In this document: positions 56,138 through 64,000 of the stretch, in pieces
How positions within the stretch are numbered: position 1 is the first letter of the stretch
How the letters are laid out: every line of letters starts with the position of its first letter
Assembly: GCF_026241895.1 (NCBI RefSeq)
Contig: NZ_JAPJIV010000013.1
Span: forward strand, 104,795-168,794
Reading direction: 5' to 3'
Source of the DNA: Pseudomonas sp. RIT-562
GTDB lineage: Bacteria; Pseudomonadota; Gammaproteobacteria; Pseudomonadales; Pseudomonadaceae
Length of the DNA: 64,000 bases
Made by a program: the position numbers and the translations under genes
Notes under the pieces: model-generated
Seen by the model: the letters and a program-made list of their open reading frames with translations, nothing else
Databases searched by the model: none
Told to the model about the DNA's origin: nothing

Positions 56138-56144
56138 TGTGTGA

Positions 56145-56999
56145 TTACTTGATCAGGCCAACCCGCGAGAAATTCGGCAGGTGACTGAGTTTGGGTTCCG
56201 GCCAGCTCATCCAGACCGCGAAGGCCTTGCCGACGATGTTCTTGTCGGGGACCATGCCCAGCAGGTCTTTGGGAATGGCTGGATCATCCCAGTAGCGACT
56301 GTCGTTGGAGTTGTCGCGGTTGTCGCCCATCATGAAGTAGTGCCCGGCAGGCACGGTCCACGAACGGTCCGGCGTTGCGCGGTAGCGGCTCATTTCCTTG
56401 CGGATCAGGTGCTCGGCGACGCCGAGTTTTTCCTTGTAGAGCTCGGCGCTGCCCAGGGTGCCCGGCTCGGAACCGACCAACTGCTCGGCGACCGACTCGC
56501 CATTGACGAACAGCCGCTTGTCGGCGGTATAGCGGATCTGGTCGCCCGGCAAGCCCACTACACGCTTGATGTAGTTGACGTTCGGGTCGCTCGGATAACG
56601 GAACACCATCACGTCGCCGCGTTGCGGGTCACCAATTTCGATGACCTTCTTGTCGATCACCGGCAAGCGGATTCCGTAGGAGAATTTGCTCACCAGAATG
56701 AAATCGCCAACGTCCAGGGTTGGCTTCATCGAGCCGGATGGGATCTGGAACGGTTCCACCAGGAACGAACGCAGCACCAGCACGATGAACAACACCGGGA
56801 AGAACGACTTGCCGTATTCGACCAGCAGCGGCTCTTTGTTCAGTTTTTCCACCACCATCCCGTCAGGCTGGCTGACGCTGCCCTGATAGGAGGCAATGGC
56901 AGCACGCCGACGCGGCGCGAGGAAAACCAGATCGAGCAACGCCAACAGGCCGCAGACGAACACGGCGATGACCAGCAACAGCGGGAAATTTAGTGACAT
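56145..56999 (-). CDS. lepB: Signal peptidase I
   Basis: A 284-residue inner-membrane serine protease that cleaves signal peptides. Two N-terminal helices (LLLVIAVFVCGLLALLDLVF and FFPVLFIVLVLRSFLV) precede the periplasmic catalytic domain. The Ser/Lys dyad is Ser90 (IPSGSMKPTL) and Lys145 (VNYIKRVVGLPGD), and the GDNRDNSNDSRYW box is intact. It follows lepA with a 5-base gap. Confidence 0.96.
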   Translation of the reverse strand: MSLNFPLLLVIAVFVCGLLALLDLVFLAPRRRAAIASYQGSVSQPDGMVVEKLNKEPLLVEYGKSFFPVLFIVLVLRSFLVEPFQIPSGSMKPTLDVGDFILVSKFSYGIRLPVIDKKVIEIGDPQRGDVMVFRYPSDPNVNYIKRVVGLPGDQIRYTADKRLFVNGESVAEQLVGSEPGTLGSAELYKEKLGVAEHLIRKEMSRYRATPDRSWTVPAGHYFMMGDNRDNSNDSRYWDDPAIPKDLLGMVPDKNIVGKAFAVWMSWPEPKLSHLPNFSRVGLIK

Positions 57000-57004
57000 A
57001 GGAC

Positions 57005-58804
57005 CTAACTATCCAACCTGAGCACTGCAAGGAAGGCTTCTTGTGGAATTTCCACGTTACCGACTTGCTTCATGCGTTTCTTACCGGCCTTTTGCTTTTC
57101 CAGCAGTTTTTTCTTACGGCTAACGTCACCGCCGTAGCATTTGGCCAATACGTTCTTTCTGAGTGCCTTGACGGAGGTCCGCGCAATAATCTGCCCGCCA
57201 ATGGCGGCCTGGATTGCGACGTCGAACATCTGACGTGGAATCAGTTCTTTCATCTTCTCGGTCAACTGGCGACCTTTGTAGTGCGCGTTATCCTTGTGCA
57301 CGATCAGCGCCAGGGCGTCGACCTTGTCACCGTTGATCAGCACATCCAGTTTCACCAGATTAGCTGACTGATAACGATCGAAATGGTAATCCAGCGAAGC
57401 ATAGCCGCGGCTGGTGGACTTCAGACGGTCGAAGAAGTCCAGGACCACTTCGTTCATCGGCAGATCGTAAGTCACCTGGACCTGGGTGCCGAGGAACAAC
57501 ATGTCGTGCTGTACGCCACGCTTCTCGATGCACAGGGTAATGACGTTGCCCAGGTGCTCTTGCGGTACAAGAATGTTGGCCCGCACGATCGGCTCGCGCA
57601 TGTCTTCGATGGAAGACAGGTCTGGAAGCTTCGACGGGTTATCGACGTAAATCGTTTCACCGGTTTTCAGCAGCAGCTCGAAAATTACCGTCGGCGCCGT
57701 GGTGATCAGGTCCAGGTCATACTCGCGCTCCAAGCGCTCCTGGATGATTTCCATGTGCAGCATGCCGAGAAATCCGCAACGGAAGCCGAAGCCCAGGGCG
57801 TCGGAACTCTCGGGGGTGTACTGCAGCGACGAGTCGTTGAGCGTGAGCTTTTGCAGGGCTTCACGGAAGTCTTCGAAGTCGTCGGAGCTGACCGGGAACA
57901 GGCCAGCGTAAACCTGCGGCTGAATGCGTTTAAAGCCTGGCAGCACGTCGACGTCCGGCGTGGAGCTCAAGGTCAGGGTGTCACCCACCGGGGCACCGTG
58001 AATGTCCTTGATGCCGGCGATGATGAAGCCTACTTCACCGGCCTTGAGGTCAGTGGTAGCAGTGTGTTTCGGGTTGAATACACCGACGCTGTCCACCAGG
58101 TGGATCTTGCCGGTGGACTTGACGAGGATCTTGTCGCCCTTCTTCACACGGCCGTGGCGCACGCGCACCAGGGACACAACGCCCAGGTAATTGTCGAACC
58201 AGGAGTCGATGATCAACGCTTGCAGCGGATCTTCGTAGTTGCCGGTCGGCGCAGGAATGGTGTGCACCAGGCGCTCGAGGACTTCATCGACGCCCAGGCC
58301 GGTCTTGGCGCTGCACTCGACGGCATCAGTGGCATCGATGCCGATGATCTTCTCGATTTCTTCCTTCACGCGATCCGGATCGGCCTGAGGCAGGTCGATC
58401 TTGTTCAGCACGGGCATGACTTCCAGGCCCTGCTCGATAGCGGTGTAGCAGTTGGCAACCGACTGCGCCTCTACGCCCTGACCGGCGTCGACCACCAGCA
58501 AAGCACCTTCACAGGCCGCCAGCGACCGGCTGACTTCATAAGTGAAGTCAACGTGGCCCGGGGTGTCGATGAAGTTCAGCTGGTACTTGATGCCATCGCG
58601 AGCGGTGTAATACAGAGTGACGCTGTGGGCCTTGATGGTGATCCCGCGTTCACGCTCCAGGTCCATGGAGTCCAGCACCTGGGCTTCCATTTCGCGCTCG
58701 GCAAGGCCGCCGCACATCTGGATGAATCGATCAGCCAGCGTCGACTTGCCATGGTCAATGTGGGCGATGATGGAGAAATTGCGGATATGACTCAAATCAC
58801 TCAC
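57005..58804 (-). CDS. lepA: Elongation factor 4 (LepA)
   Basis: A 599-residue translational GTPase of standard length. It has the G1 motif AHIDHGKSTLADR, switch 2 IDTPGHVDF and the NKID motif, EF-G-like domains II, III and V, and the LepA-specific C-terminal domain with AKCYGGDVSRKKKLLEKQK. It acts on the ribosome during initiation or under stress. It is the first gene of the operon through pdxJ. Confidence 0.97.
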   Translation of the reverse strand: MSDLSHIRNFSIIAHIDHGKSTLADRFIQMCGGLAEREMEAQVLDSMDLERERGITIKAHSVTLYYTARDGIKYQLNFIDTPGHVDFTYEVSRSLAACEGALLVVDAGQGVEAQSVANCYTAIEQGLEVMPVLNKIDLPQADPDRVKEEIEKIIGIDATDAVECSAKTGLGVDEVLERLVHTIPAPTGNYEDPLQALIIDSWFDNYLGVVSLVRVRHGRVKKGDKILVKSTGKIHLVDSVGVFNPKHTATTDLKAGEVGFIIAGIKDIHGAPVGDTLTLSSTPDVDVLPGFKRIQPQVYAGLFPVSSDDFEDFREALQKLTLNDSSLQYTPESSDALGFGFRCGFLGMLHMEIIQERLEREYDLDLITTAPTVIFELLLKTGETIYVDNPSKLPDLSSIEDMREPIVRANILVPQEHLGNVITLCIEKRGVQHDMLFLGTQVQVTYDLPMNEVVLDFFDRLKSTSRGYASLDYHFDRYQSANLVKLDVLINGDKVDALALIVHKDNAHYKGRQLTEKMKELIPRQMFDVAIQAAIGGQIIARTSVKALRKNVLAKCYGGDVSRKKKLLEKQKAGKKRMKQVGNVEIPQEAFLAVLRLDS

Positions 58805-58910
58805 GGATCAACACTCAAAAAGGCTGCAGGCATAGCCCGCCGAAAAATAGCCGGGAATTGTACCTGATCCACGGCGCAAGCGTCACCTGCGCAGGTCGGA
58901 CGGCACTTAC

Positions 58911-58944
58911 AAAAACGCCCCGGTCTCACGACAAGGGCGTTTTT
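58911..58944 (-). terminator. Intrinsic terminator of lptFG
   Basis: AAAAACGCCC and GGGCGTTTTT form a perfect 10-base stem with a 14-base loop, 31 bases after the lptG stop on the minus strand. The A/T arms could make it work in both directions, but only minus-strand genes surround it. Confidence 0.88.
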
Positions 58945-58975
58945 AAAGGCTTCACTGCGGCGCAATTACCTGCAA

Positions 58976-60037
58976 TCAACCGGCCCGGCGCAACAACCAG
59001 ACCCCGGCCAGGGCGCACACGCTGGCGGGCACCAGAACCGCAAACAGTGGCGAGAAACCGAACACCAGGCTCGATGGCCCCAGCAAATCCTGGACGATAC
59101 GGAAGGTGAAACCCACCAGCACCCCGGTGAATACCCGCTGCCCCAAGGTTACCGAGCGCAGCGGACCAAAGATGAAGGAGATGGCCATCAGCACCAGTGC
59201 CGCGGTGACCAGTGGCTGCAACACCTTGACCCAAAATGCCAGCCAGTAACGACCGTTATTCAGCCCCTGGTCAGCCAGGTAGTGGATATAACCCCACAAA
59301 CCGCTGATCGACAGCGACTCGGGCGCCATGACCACGGTGCTCAGAAGCTGCGGGCTGAGGGCAATCTCCCAGCGCTCAACCGGCGCCGTGACCACTTCGG
59401 TACTCTTTTCATGGAAAACCGTGGTGGTGACATCGCTCAGTTGCCAGTGATCCTTGTCGAACTCCGCACGCTTGGCGAAGCTGGCCGACAACATATGCCG
59501 CTCTTTATCGAAGTGGTAGCGAGTCACGCCGTACAGCAAGCCGTTAGGCTGCACCGAGTTGACGTGAATGAACTCGTCACCCTGACGATGCCACAAGCCA
59601 TGGCGGGCACTTTGCGCATCGCCGCTGCCCTGGGCCAGCGATCGGTTCGCCTGGGCAGTGCTTTCGGTGGCCGGCGCTACGTACTCGCCGATCAGCACAC
59701 CAACGACCATCAGCACCAGCATGGGCTTCATGACCGCCCAGACGATCCGGCCAATCGATACGCCGGCGGCACGCATGATGGTCAGTTCGCTGTTGCTGGC
59801 CAGGCTGCCCAGGCCGATCAGGCAGCCGATCAGGGCCGCCATCGGCAACATGTCGTACAGACGACGAGGCGCCGTCAGCAGCACGTAGCTGAGTACATCC
59901 AGCAGGGTGTAGGTGTCGCTCGCGTCGCCCATCTCGTCGATGAAGGCAAACAGCGTCGCCAACCCGAGGATGATGCCCAGTACCGCCAGGATGGCCATGA
60001 ATACGCTGCTACCAATGTAGCGATCGAGCTTAACCAC
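58976..60037 (-). CDS. lptG: LPS export permease LptG
   Basis: A 353-residue inner-membrane component of the LptB2FG transporter that extracts lipopolysaccharide and passes it to LptC. Helices flank a periplasmic beta-jellyroll (about 125-260): MVKLDRYIGSSVFMAILAVL at the start, the coupling segment ELTIMRAAGVSIGRIVWAVM, then three C-terminal helices (LVTAALVLMAISFIFGPLR). The start overlaps the lptF stop by 8 bases. Confidence 0.95.
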   Translation of the reverse strand: MVKLDRYIGSSVFMAILAVLGIILGLATLFAFIDEMGDASDTYTLLDVLSYVLLTAPRRLYDMLPMAALIGCLIGLGSLASNSELTIMRAAGVSIGRIVWAVMKPMLVLMVVGVLIGEYVAPATESTAQANRSLAQGSGDAQSARHGLWHRQGDEFIHVNSVQPNGLLYGVTRYHFDKERHMLSASFAKRAEFDKDHWQLSDVTTTVFHEKSTEVVTAPVERWEIALSPQLLSTVVMAPESLSISGLWGYIHYLADQGLNNGRYWLAFWVKVLQPLVTAALVLMAISFIFGPLRSVTLGQRVFTGVLVGFTFRIVQDLLGPSSLVFGFSPLFAVLVPASVCALAGVWLLRRAG

Positions 60038-61148
60038 GGGCCACCTCCAGCGTGCTGCGGCGACTCGCCATCTTCAAGCGCATGGGCTCCCAGTAGAGCA
60101 AGCCCAGGCCAATCGCGAGGAAGATTCCGTGCACCCACCACAAGCCCAGGGCCATCGGGATCTTGCCTTTTTCGAGGGCGCCGCGAGCAGCAATCAGGAT
60201 GGTCAGGTAGGCCATATAAAGAAGAATCGCTGGCAACAGCTTGAGGAAACGCCCCTGGCGCGGGTTGACTCGCGACAGCGGCACCGCCATCAGCGTGACG
60301 ATGAAGACCAGCAACGGCAGGGAAATGCGCCATTGCAACTCGGTGCGCGAGCGCACGTCATCGCTGCCGAGCAAGCTGCTGGTCGGCATCGCGTCACGGT
60401 CGGTGACTTCATCGCTGACATCCGGTTTAGGCAGCAGCACGCCGTACTCGTCGTACTTGATCGCCCGATAGTCGGCCTGGCCCGGCTTGCCGTCATAGCG
60501 GTAGCCATTGTCGAGAATCAGGTAGCGGTTGCCGTCAGGGCGGATTTCCTGGCGGCCTTTCTCGGCCACCAGTACGGAAATCCCGCGGTCCTTCTGGTCG
60601 GTACTGGTGTTCTTCTGGGAGATAAACACACCACCCAGGTTGATGCGATCGTCCGACAGCGTTTCGGTGTAGGTCACCCGCGTGCCATCACGCAGGGCCT
60701 GGAAGCGGCCCGGTTCAAGGGTGTCGAATTCAGTCAGGGCGTCTTGCTTGTTCAGCAGCAACTGGAACTGGTTGGCCCCTTGTGGCGCCAGGCTCAGGCT
60801 CAGCCATGCCACCACCAATGCCACCAGGGTCGCCGGAAACAGGGTCATGGCGAACAGACGTTGCTGGCTCATGCCGGTGGCCGACAGCACGGTCATTTCG
60901 CTTTCGAGATACAGGCGGCCGTAGGCCAGCAAAATGCCGAGGAACAGGCCCAGTGGCAGGATCAGTTGCAGGAAGCCTGGCAGGCGAAACCCCATGATCA
61001 GGAACAGGGAGCCAGGATCGAGCAGGCCCGCGGCGGCCTGGGCGAGGTATTTGATGAAGCGTCCGCTCATGATGATGACCAGCAGCACGGCACTGACGGC
61101 GCTCAAGGTCAACAGGACTTCGCGGGATAGGTAACGGAAGACAATCAA
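60030..61148 (-). CDS. lptF: LPS export permease LptF
   Basis: A 372-residue partner of LptG. I choose the TTG at 61146-61148: it is preceded by GGAG at 8 bases and gives the family N-terminus (M)IVFRYLSREVLLTLSAV; longer ATG-initiated frames run through promoter and REP sequence. Features: MSGRFIKYLAQAAAG, the coupling helix SEMTVLSATGMSQQRL, a periplasmic jellyroll (about 130-265) and C-terminal helices (WRISLPLLVFIVTLMAVPLS). Together with LptG and LptB it powers LPS export. Confidence 0.93.
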   Translation of the reverse strand: MIVFRYLSREVLLTLSAVSAVLLVIIMSGRFIKYLAQAAAGLLDPGSLFLIMGFRLPGFLQLILPLGLFLGILLAYGRLYLESEMTVLSATGMSQQRLFAMTLFPATLVALVVAWLSLSLAPQGANQFQLLLNKQDALTEFDTLEPGRFQALRDGTRVTYTETLSDDRINLGGVFISQKNTSTDQKDRGISVLVAEKGRQEIRPDGNRYLILDNGYRYDGKPGQADYRAIKYDEYGVLLPKPDVSDEVTDRDAMPTSSLLGSDDVRSRTELQWRISLPLLVFIVTLMAVPLSRVNPRQGRFLKLLPAILLYMAYLTILIAARGALEKGKIPMALGLWWVHGIFLAIGLGLLYWEPMRLKMASRRSTLEVARG

Positions 61149-61239
61149 ACCAGACACTCCAGGGTTGTCAGGCGAAGGCGGCCAAACAAGCAAACATAGC
61201 AGGCGGACCGCAAGGCAGGGCCGCCAAAAAAGATGGCGC

Positions 61240-61268
61240 ATTATCCTGTGATTGCATGCGCCTGTCAC
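61240..61268 (-). promoter_or_regulatory. Candidate sigma70 promoter of lptFG
   Basis: On the minus strand GTGACA (61263-61268) and GATAAT (61240-61245) are separated by exactly 17 bases, about 90 bases upstream of the lptF start codon. Confidence 0.5.
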
Positions 61269-61282
61269 TGCGCGCGTTTTCT

Positions 61283-61383
61283 GTGTGGGGGCGAGCCTGC
61301 TCGCGATGGTCGTGAGCGATAACGCGGGGTATCTGACAGCCCGCGTCGGTCTCTGGTTCATCGCGAGCGAGCCCGCTCCCGCA
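61283..61383. repeat. REP inverted pair (diverged)
   Basis: GTGTGGGGGCGAGCCTGCTC continuing GCGATGG and an inverse copy CATCGCGAGCGAGCCCGCTC continuing CCGCA, about 50 bases apart with a partly symmetric interior. Confidence 0.78.
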
Positions 61384-61540
61384 TGGAGCGTCGAAACCAT
61401 GAAGATCGTGAGACCGAGGGTTGTCAGGCGCGACCAGCGAGGTTCAAACTGCGGCCTTTGTCGCAAGCCTGCCTTGCGTATTTCTATTTATAGGCAAGTT
61501 CAGACACTTGCCTGATGACCATCGATTCAGGGGCCCCAAC

Positions 61541-63031
61541 ATGGAACTGGTTGTAAAGAGCGTTAATCCGGAAACGTTGAAGACCGCCACGCTGGTGGTT
61601 GCCGTCGGCGAAGGCCGCAAGCTGGGTGCCGTGGCCAGCCAGCTCGACACACTGAGCGGCGGCGCGATCAGCGCAGTGCTCAAGCGTGGCGACCTCGCCG
61701 GCAAAGTTGGCCAGAGCCTGGTGCTGCACAGCCTGCCTAACCTCAAGGCCGAGCGGGTGTTGCTGGTCGGCATCGGCAAGGACGAAGAGCTCGGCGACCG
61801 CCCGTTCCGCAAAATCATTGCCGGCATCCTCAATACCCTCAAGGGCCTGAACGGCAGCGATGCCGTGCTGGCCATGGACGAAGTGGTCATCAAGGGTCGT
61901 GACAGCTACGGCAAGACCCGCCTGCTGGCGGAAACCCTGGTGGACGGCGGATATACGTTCGACCAATTCAAAAGCCAGAAAGCCGAGCCGCGTGCCCTGA
62001 AGAAAATCACCCTGGTGACCATCAAGGCCGCCCAGGCTGAAGTCGAGCGCGCAGTGGCCCACGCTACGGCGATCGCCAACGGCATGGCGTTTACCCGCAA
62101 TCTGGGTAACCTGCCGCCGAACATCTGCCACCCGACTTTCCTGGGCGAGCAGGCCAAGAGCCTGGGCAAGGAATTCAAGAGCCTGAAAGTCGAAGTGCTC
62201 GATGAGAAGAAGATCAAGGATCTGGGCATGGGCTCGTTCTACGCCGTAGGTCAGGGCAGCGCCCAGCCTCCGCGCCTGATCGTCATGCAATACAACGGCG
62301 GCAAGAAGTCCGAGAAGCCGTTCGCCCTGGTCGGCAAAGGCATCACTTTTGACACCGGCGGCATCAGCCTCAAGCCGGGCGCCGGCATGGACGAAATGAA
62401 GTACGACATGGGCGGTGCCGCGAGCGTCTTCGGCACCCTGCGCGCCGTACTCGAACTGAAACTGCCGATCAACCTGGTGTGCATCCTGGCCTGCGCCGAG
62501 AACATGCCAAGCGGCAACGCTGCGCGCCCAGGCGACATCGTCACCACCATGAGCGGCCAGACCGTGGAAATCCTCAACACCGACGCCGAAGGCCGTCTGG
62601 TGCTGTGCGACGCCCTCACCTACTCCGAGCGCTTCAAGCCACAAGCCGTGATCGACATCGCGACCCTGACCGGCGCTTGCGTCGTCGCGCTGGGCTCCCA
62701 CACGTCTGGTCTGCTGGGTAACAACGACGAGCTGATCGGCCAACTGCTGAGCGCTGGCAAGGCTGCTGACGACCGCGCCTGGCAACTGCCGCTGTTCGAT
62801 GAGTATCAGGAACAGCTGGACAGCCCGTTCGCCGACATCGCCAACATCGGCGGCCCGAAAGCCGGCACCATCACCGCCGCCTGCTTCCTGTCGCGCTTCA
62901 CCAAGAACCTCAACTGGGCGCACCTGGATATCGCGGGCACCGCCTGGACCAGCGGCGGCAAGGACAAGGGCGCCACTGGCCGCCCTGTGCCCCTGTTGAC
63001 CCAGTACCTGCTGGACCGCGCCAAAGCCTGA
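61541..63031 (+). CDS. pepA: Cytosol (leucyl) aminopeptidase PepA
   Basis: A 496-residue M17 aminopeptidase from MELVVKSVNPETLK. The N-terminal domain (about 1-165) is followed by the catalytic domain with GKGITFDTGGISLKPGAGMD, KYDMGGAASVFGTL, ENMPSGNAARPGD and the signature NTDAEGRLVLCD, which supply the two-metal site. It removes N-terminal residues from peptides in the cytosol; PepA in Pseudomonas (PhpA) and E. coli also acts as a DNA-binding regulator. It is divergent from lptF. Confidence 0.96.
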   Translation: MELVVKSVNPETLKTATLVVAVGEGRKLGAVASQLDTLSGGAISAVLKRGDLAGKVGQSLVLHSLPNLKAERVLLVGIGKDEELGDRPFRKIIAGILNTLKGLNGSDAVLAMDEVVIKGRDSYGKTRLLAETLVDGGYTFDQFKSQKAEPRALKKITLVTIKAAQAEVERAVAHATAIANGMAFTRNLGNLPPNICHPTFLGEQAKSLGKEFKSLKVEVLDEKKIKDLGMGSFYAVGQGSAQPPRLIVMQYNGGKKSEKPFALVGKGITFDTGGISLKPGAGMDEMKYDMGGAASVFGTLRAVLELKLPINLVCILACAENMPSGNAARPGDIVTTMSGQTVEILNTDAEGRLVLCDALTYSERFKPQAVIDIATLTGACVVALGSHTSGLLGNNDELIGQLLSAGKAADDRAWQLPLFDEYQEQLDSPFADIANIGGPKAGTITAACFLSRFTKNLNWAHLDIAGTAWTSGGKDKGATGRPVPLLTQYLLDRAKA

Positions 63032-63091
63032 AACCGATGACCTGTGGCGACGGCGCTTGCGAGCGCCGCCGCCACTGGCTCAGGAACCCCC

Positions 63092-63520
63092 ATGACCAAA
63101 GTCGATTTTTATATCCTGCCCAGCGCCGATCCGTCGGCGCGGCTGGATTTCGCCTGCAAGCTCACCGAAAAAGCCTGGCGCATGGGTCATCGCATCTACC
63201 TGCATTGCAGCGATGCGAGCCAGCGCGACGATCTCGACGCGCGCCTGTGGGCGTTCAAGGGCGAGAGTTTCGTGCCCCACGGCCCTGCCGAAAGCGAGCC
63301 GCAGAGCCTGATTGCGCTGGGTCTGGGTGACGACTGCGGTGAACATCAGGATCTTCTGGTCAATCTCGACCTGAAAGTACCGGCCTTTGCCAACAAATTT
63401 GCCCGTGTGGCGGAAGTGGTGGTGGAAGATCCGGTGATTCGCCAGGCCGCACGGGAGAGTTTCCGTTTCTATCGTGAACAGGGCTATCCTTTGCAAGACC
63501 ACCGTTTACAGCGACTCTGA
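63092..63520 (+). CDS. holC: DNA polymerase III chi subunit
   Basis: A 142-residue clamp-loader accessory protein from MTKVDFYILPS, with AGGAAC 8 bases upstream. VDFYILPSADPSARLDFACK, KAWRMGHRIYLHC, LDARLWAFKGESFVPHG and DLLVNLDLKVPAF match HolC. It links the clamp loader to SSB. It lies between pepA and a small conserved protein, the usual Pseudomonas order (valS normally follows). Confidence 0.93.
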   Translation: MTKVDFYILPSADPSARLDFACKLTEKAWRMGHRIYLHCSDASQRDDLDARLWAFKGESFVPHGPAESEPQSLIALGLGDDCGEHQDLLVNLDLKVPAFANKFARVAEVVVEDPVIRQAARESFRFYREQGYPLQDHRLQRL

Positions 63521-63528
63521 GTATTCCG

Positions 63529-63903
63529 ATGGACACTCCAAAACAGCAACAGTCCGCGCACCTGCTGGACGACCTCGAGTCGATCCGCCAACTGCTCGGC
63601 GATGACAACCTGCAACCACCGTTGTTGACCGACACGGTCGAAGAAGATGACCAGGAACAGATTCCCATGCTGTTCGAGGCTGCTGGCAACCCGCCTGCTG
63701 CCAGCGAACCACCGCCTGCCGCCCCTGCCGCCCCTGCCGAAGATAAAGGTCCGGACGCCTTGCTGCATCTGGACGGCGAACTGCGCGCCGCGGCGATGCT
63801 GATCATGCAGGACGTGATCGACGACTTTGCGCCGCACATCGAAACCGAAATCAAACGCCGCCTGGCGGCGCGGATGGAACGGTTGCTCAGCCAGTACGAG
63901 TAA
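63529..63903 (+). CDS. Conserved small acidic protein downstream of holC
   Basis: A 124-residue protein, starting 8 bases after holC. The N-terminal half is acidic and probably disordered (LLDDLESIRQLLGDD, TDTVEEDDQEQIP), followed by an Ala/Pro-rich linker (about 53-72) and a C-terminal helical region (LRAAAMLIMQDVIDDFAPHI and LAARMERLLSQYE). Proteins of this kind accompany holC in pseudomonads; the function is unknown. Cotranscription with holC suggests a link to the polymerase III chi subunit or to the next gene, beyond the window. Confidence 0.75.
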   Translation: MDTPKQQQSAHLLDDLESIRQLLGDDNLQPPLLTDTVEEDDQEQIPMLFEAAGNPPAASEPPPAAPAAPAEDKGPDALLHLDGELRAAAMLIMQDVIDDFAPHIETEIKRRLAARMERLLSQYE

Positions 63904-63918
63904 ACGCATCATCCCTGT

Positions 63919-64000
63919 GTAGGAGCTGCCGGAGGCTGCGATCTTTTGATCTTGATCTTTCAACGATGCCTGCAAGATCAAAAGATCGCAGCCTTCGGCA
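63919..64000. repeat. REP inverted pair, GTAGGAGCTGCCG type, cut by window edge
   Basis: GTAGGAGCTGCCGGAGGCTG continuing CGATCTTTTGATC is mirrored by GATCAAAAGATCGCAGCC at the window end. Same type as 27304-27380. Confidence 0.85.

Larger units (their letters stand above)
61149..61540. other. Divergent control region lptF/pepA with REP pair
   Basis: This 392-base gap holds a candidate lptF promoter, a REP pair (61283-61383) and the pepA leader. No small gene is supported. The pepA ATG is preceded by CAGGGGCC. Confidence 0.6.

Noticed and set aside
55961..56144. Missing DUF4845-type gene between lepB and rnc (present in P. aeruginosa)
   Set aside because: The gap is only 184 bases and holds no remnant in any frame; from memory P. 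putida also lacks it, so this is a lineage difference, not a deletion specific to this strain.

Overview
The window is a chromosomal segment of a fluorescent-group Pseudomonas. Three observations support this. The housekeeping genes (guaA, guaB, purL, xseA, lepA, rnc, era, pepA) read as close Pseudomonas relatives. The glucose porin/quinoprotein glucose dehydrogenase pair is typical of the genus. Many intergenic gaps hold the short inverted REP/REPIN repeats of this group (core GTGGGAGC...GCTCGCGA, and a second type with core GTAGGAGCTGCCG). I see no rRNA, tRNA, CRISPR array, prophage or insertion sequence.

Left part (1-16.5 kb), mostly accessory: the 5' end of an amino acid permease; a large class A-type penicillin-binding protein with a degenerate glycosyltransferase domain; a 1693-residue toxin/effector candidate (dermonecrotic-toxin-like N-terminus, leucine-rich repeats, IpaH-type NEL ubiquitin ligase with a Cys-x-Asp motif); then, convergent to it, a six-gene CS1/Cbl-type (alternate chaperone-usher) pilus operon: major pilin, usher, chaperone, minor pilin and two tandem tip adhesins. 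Toxin and pilus together look like a host- or surface-interaction block.

Middle (16.5-39.4 kb): a metal-responsive PadR (YqjI-like) repressor with an overlapping ferric-siderophore reductase gene and a palindromic operator; the OprB porin and Gcd dehydrogenase (periplasmic glucose oxidation); a second-type Lon protease; a chagasin-like lipoprotein and a lysoplasmalogenase-like membrane protein; cmoA-cmoB and tadA (tRNA wobble modification); a Tat-type multicopper oxidase coupled to tadA; guaB-guaA (GMP synthesis); a TauE-type exporter divergent from a LysR regulator; xseA and an M23 peptidase.

Type VI accessory module (39.4-46.4 kb, minus strand): vgrG, a Tle3-type phospholipase, a Tla3-type adaptor and a PAAR tip protein, all joined by 4-base ATGA overlaps. 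The Tli3 immunity gene that separates vgrG2b and tle3 in P. aeruginosa is absent. An orphan higA-type antitoxin gene lies upstream.

Right part (46.7-64 kb), core genome: a NIF3-like protein, purL, mltF, then the lepA-lepB-rnc-era-recO-pdxJ operon, the LPS exporter permeases lptF-lptG divergent from pepA, and holC with a conserved small acidic protein.
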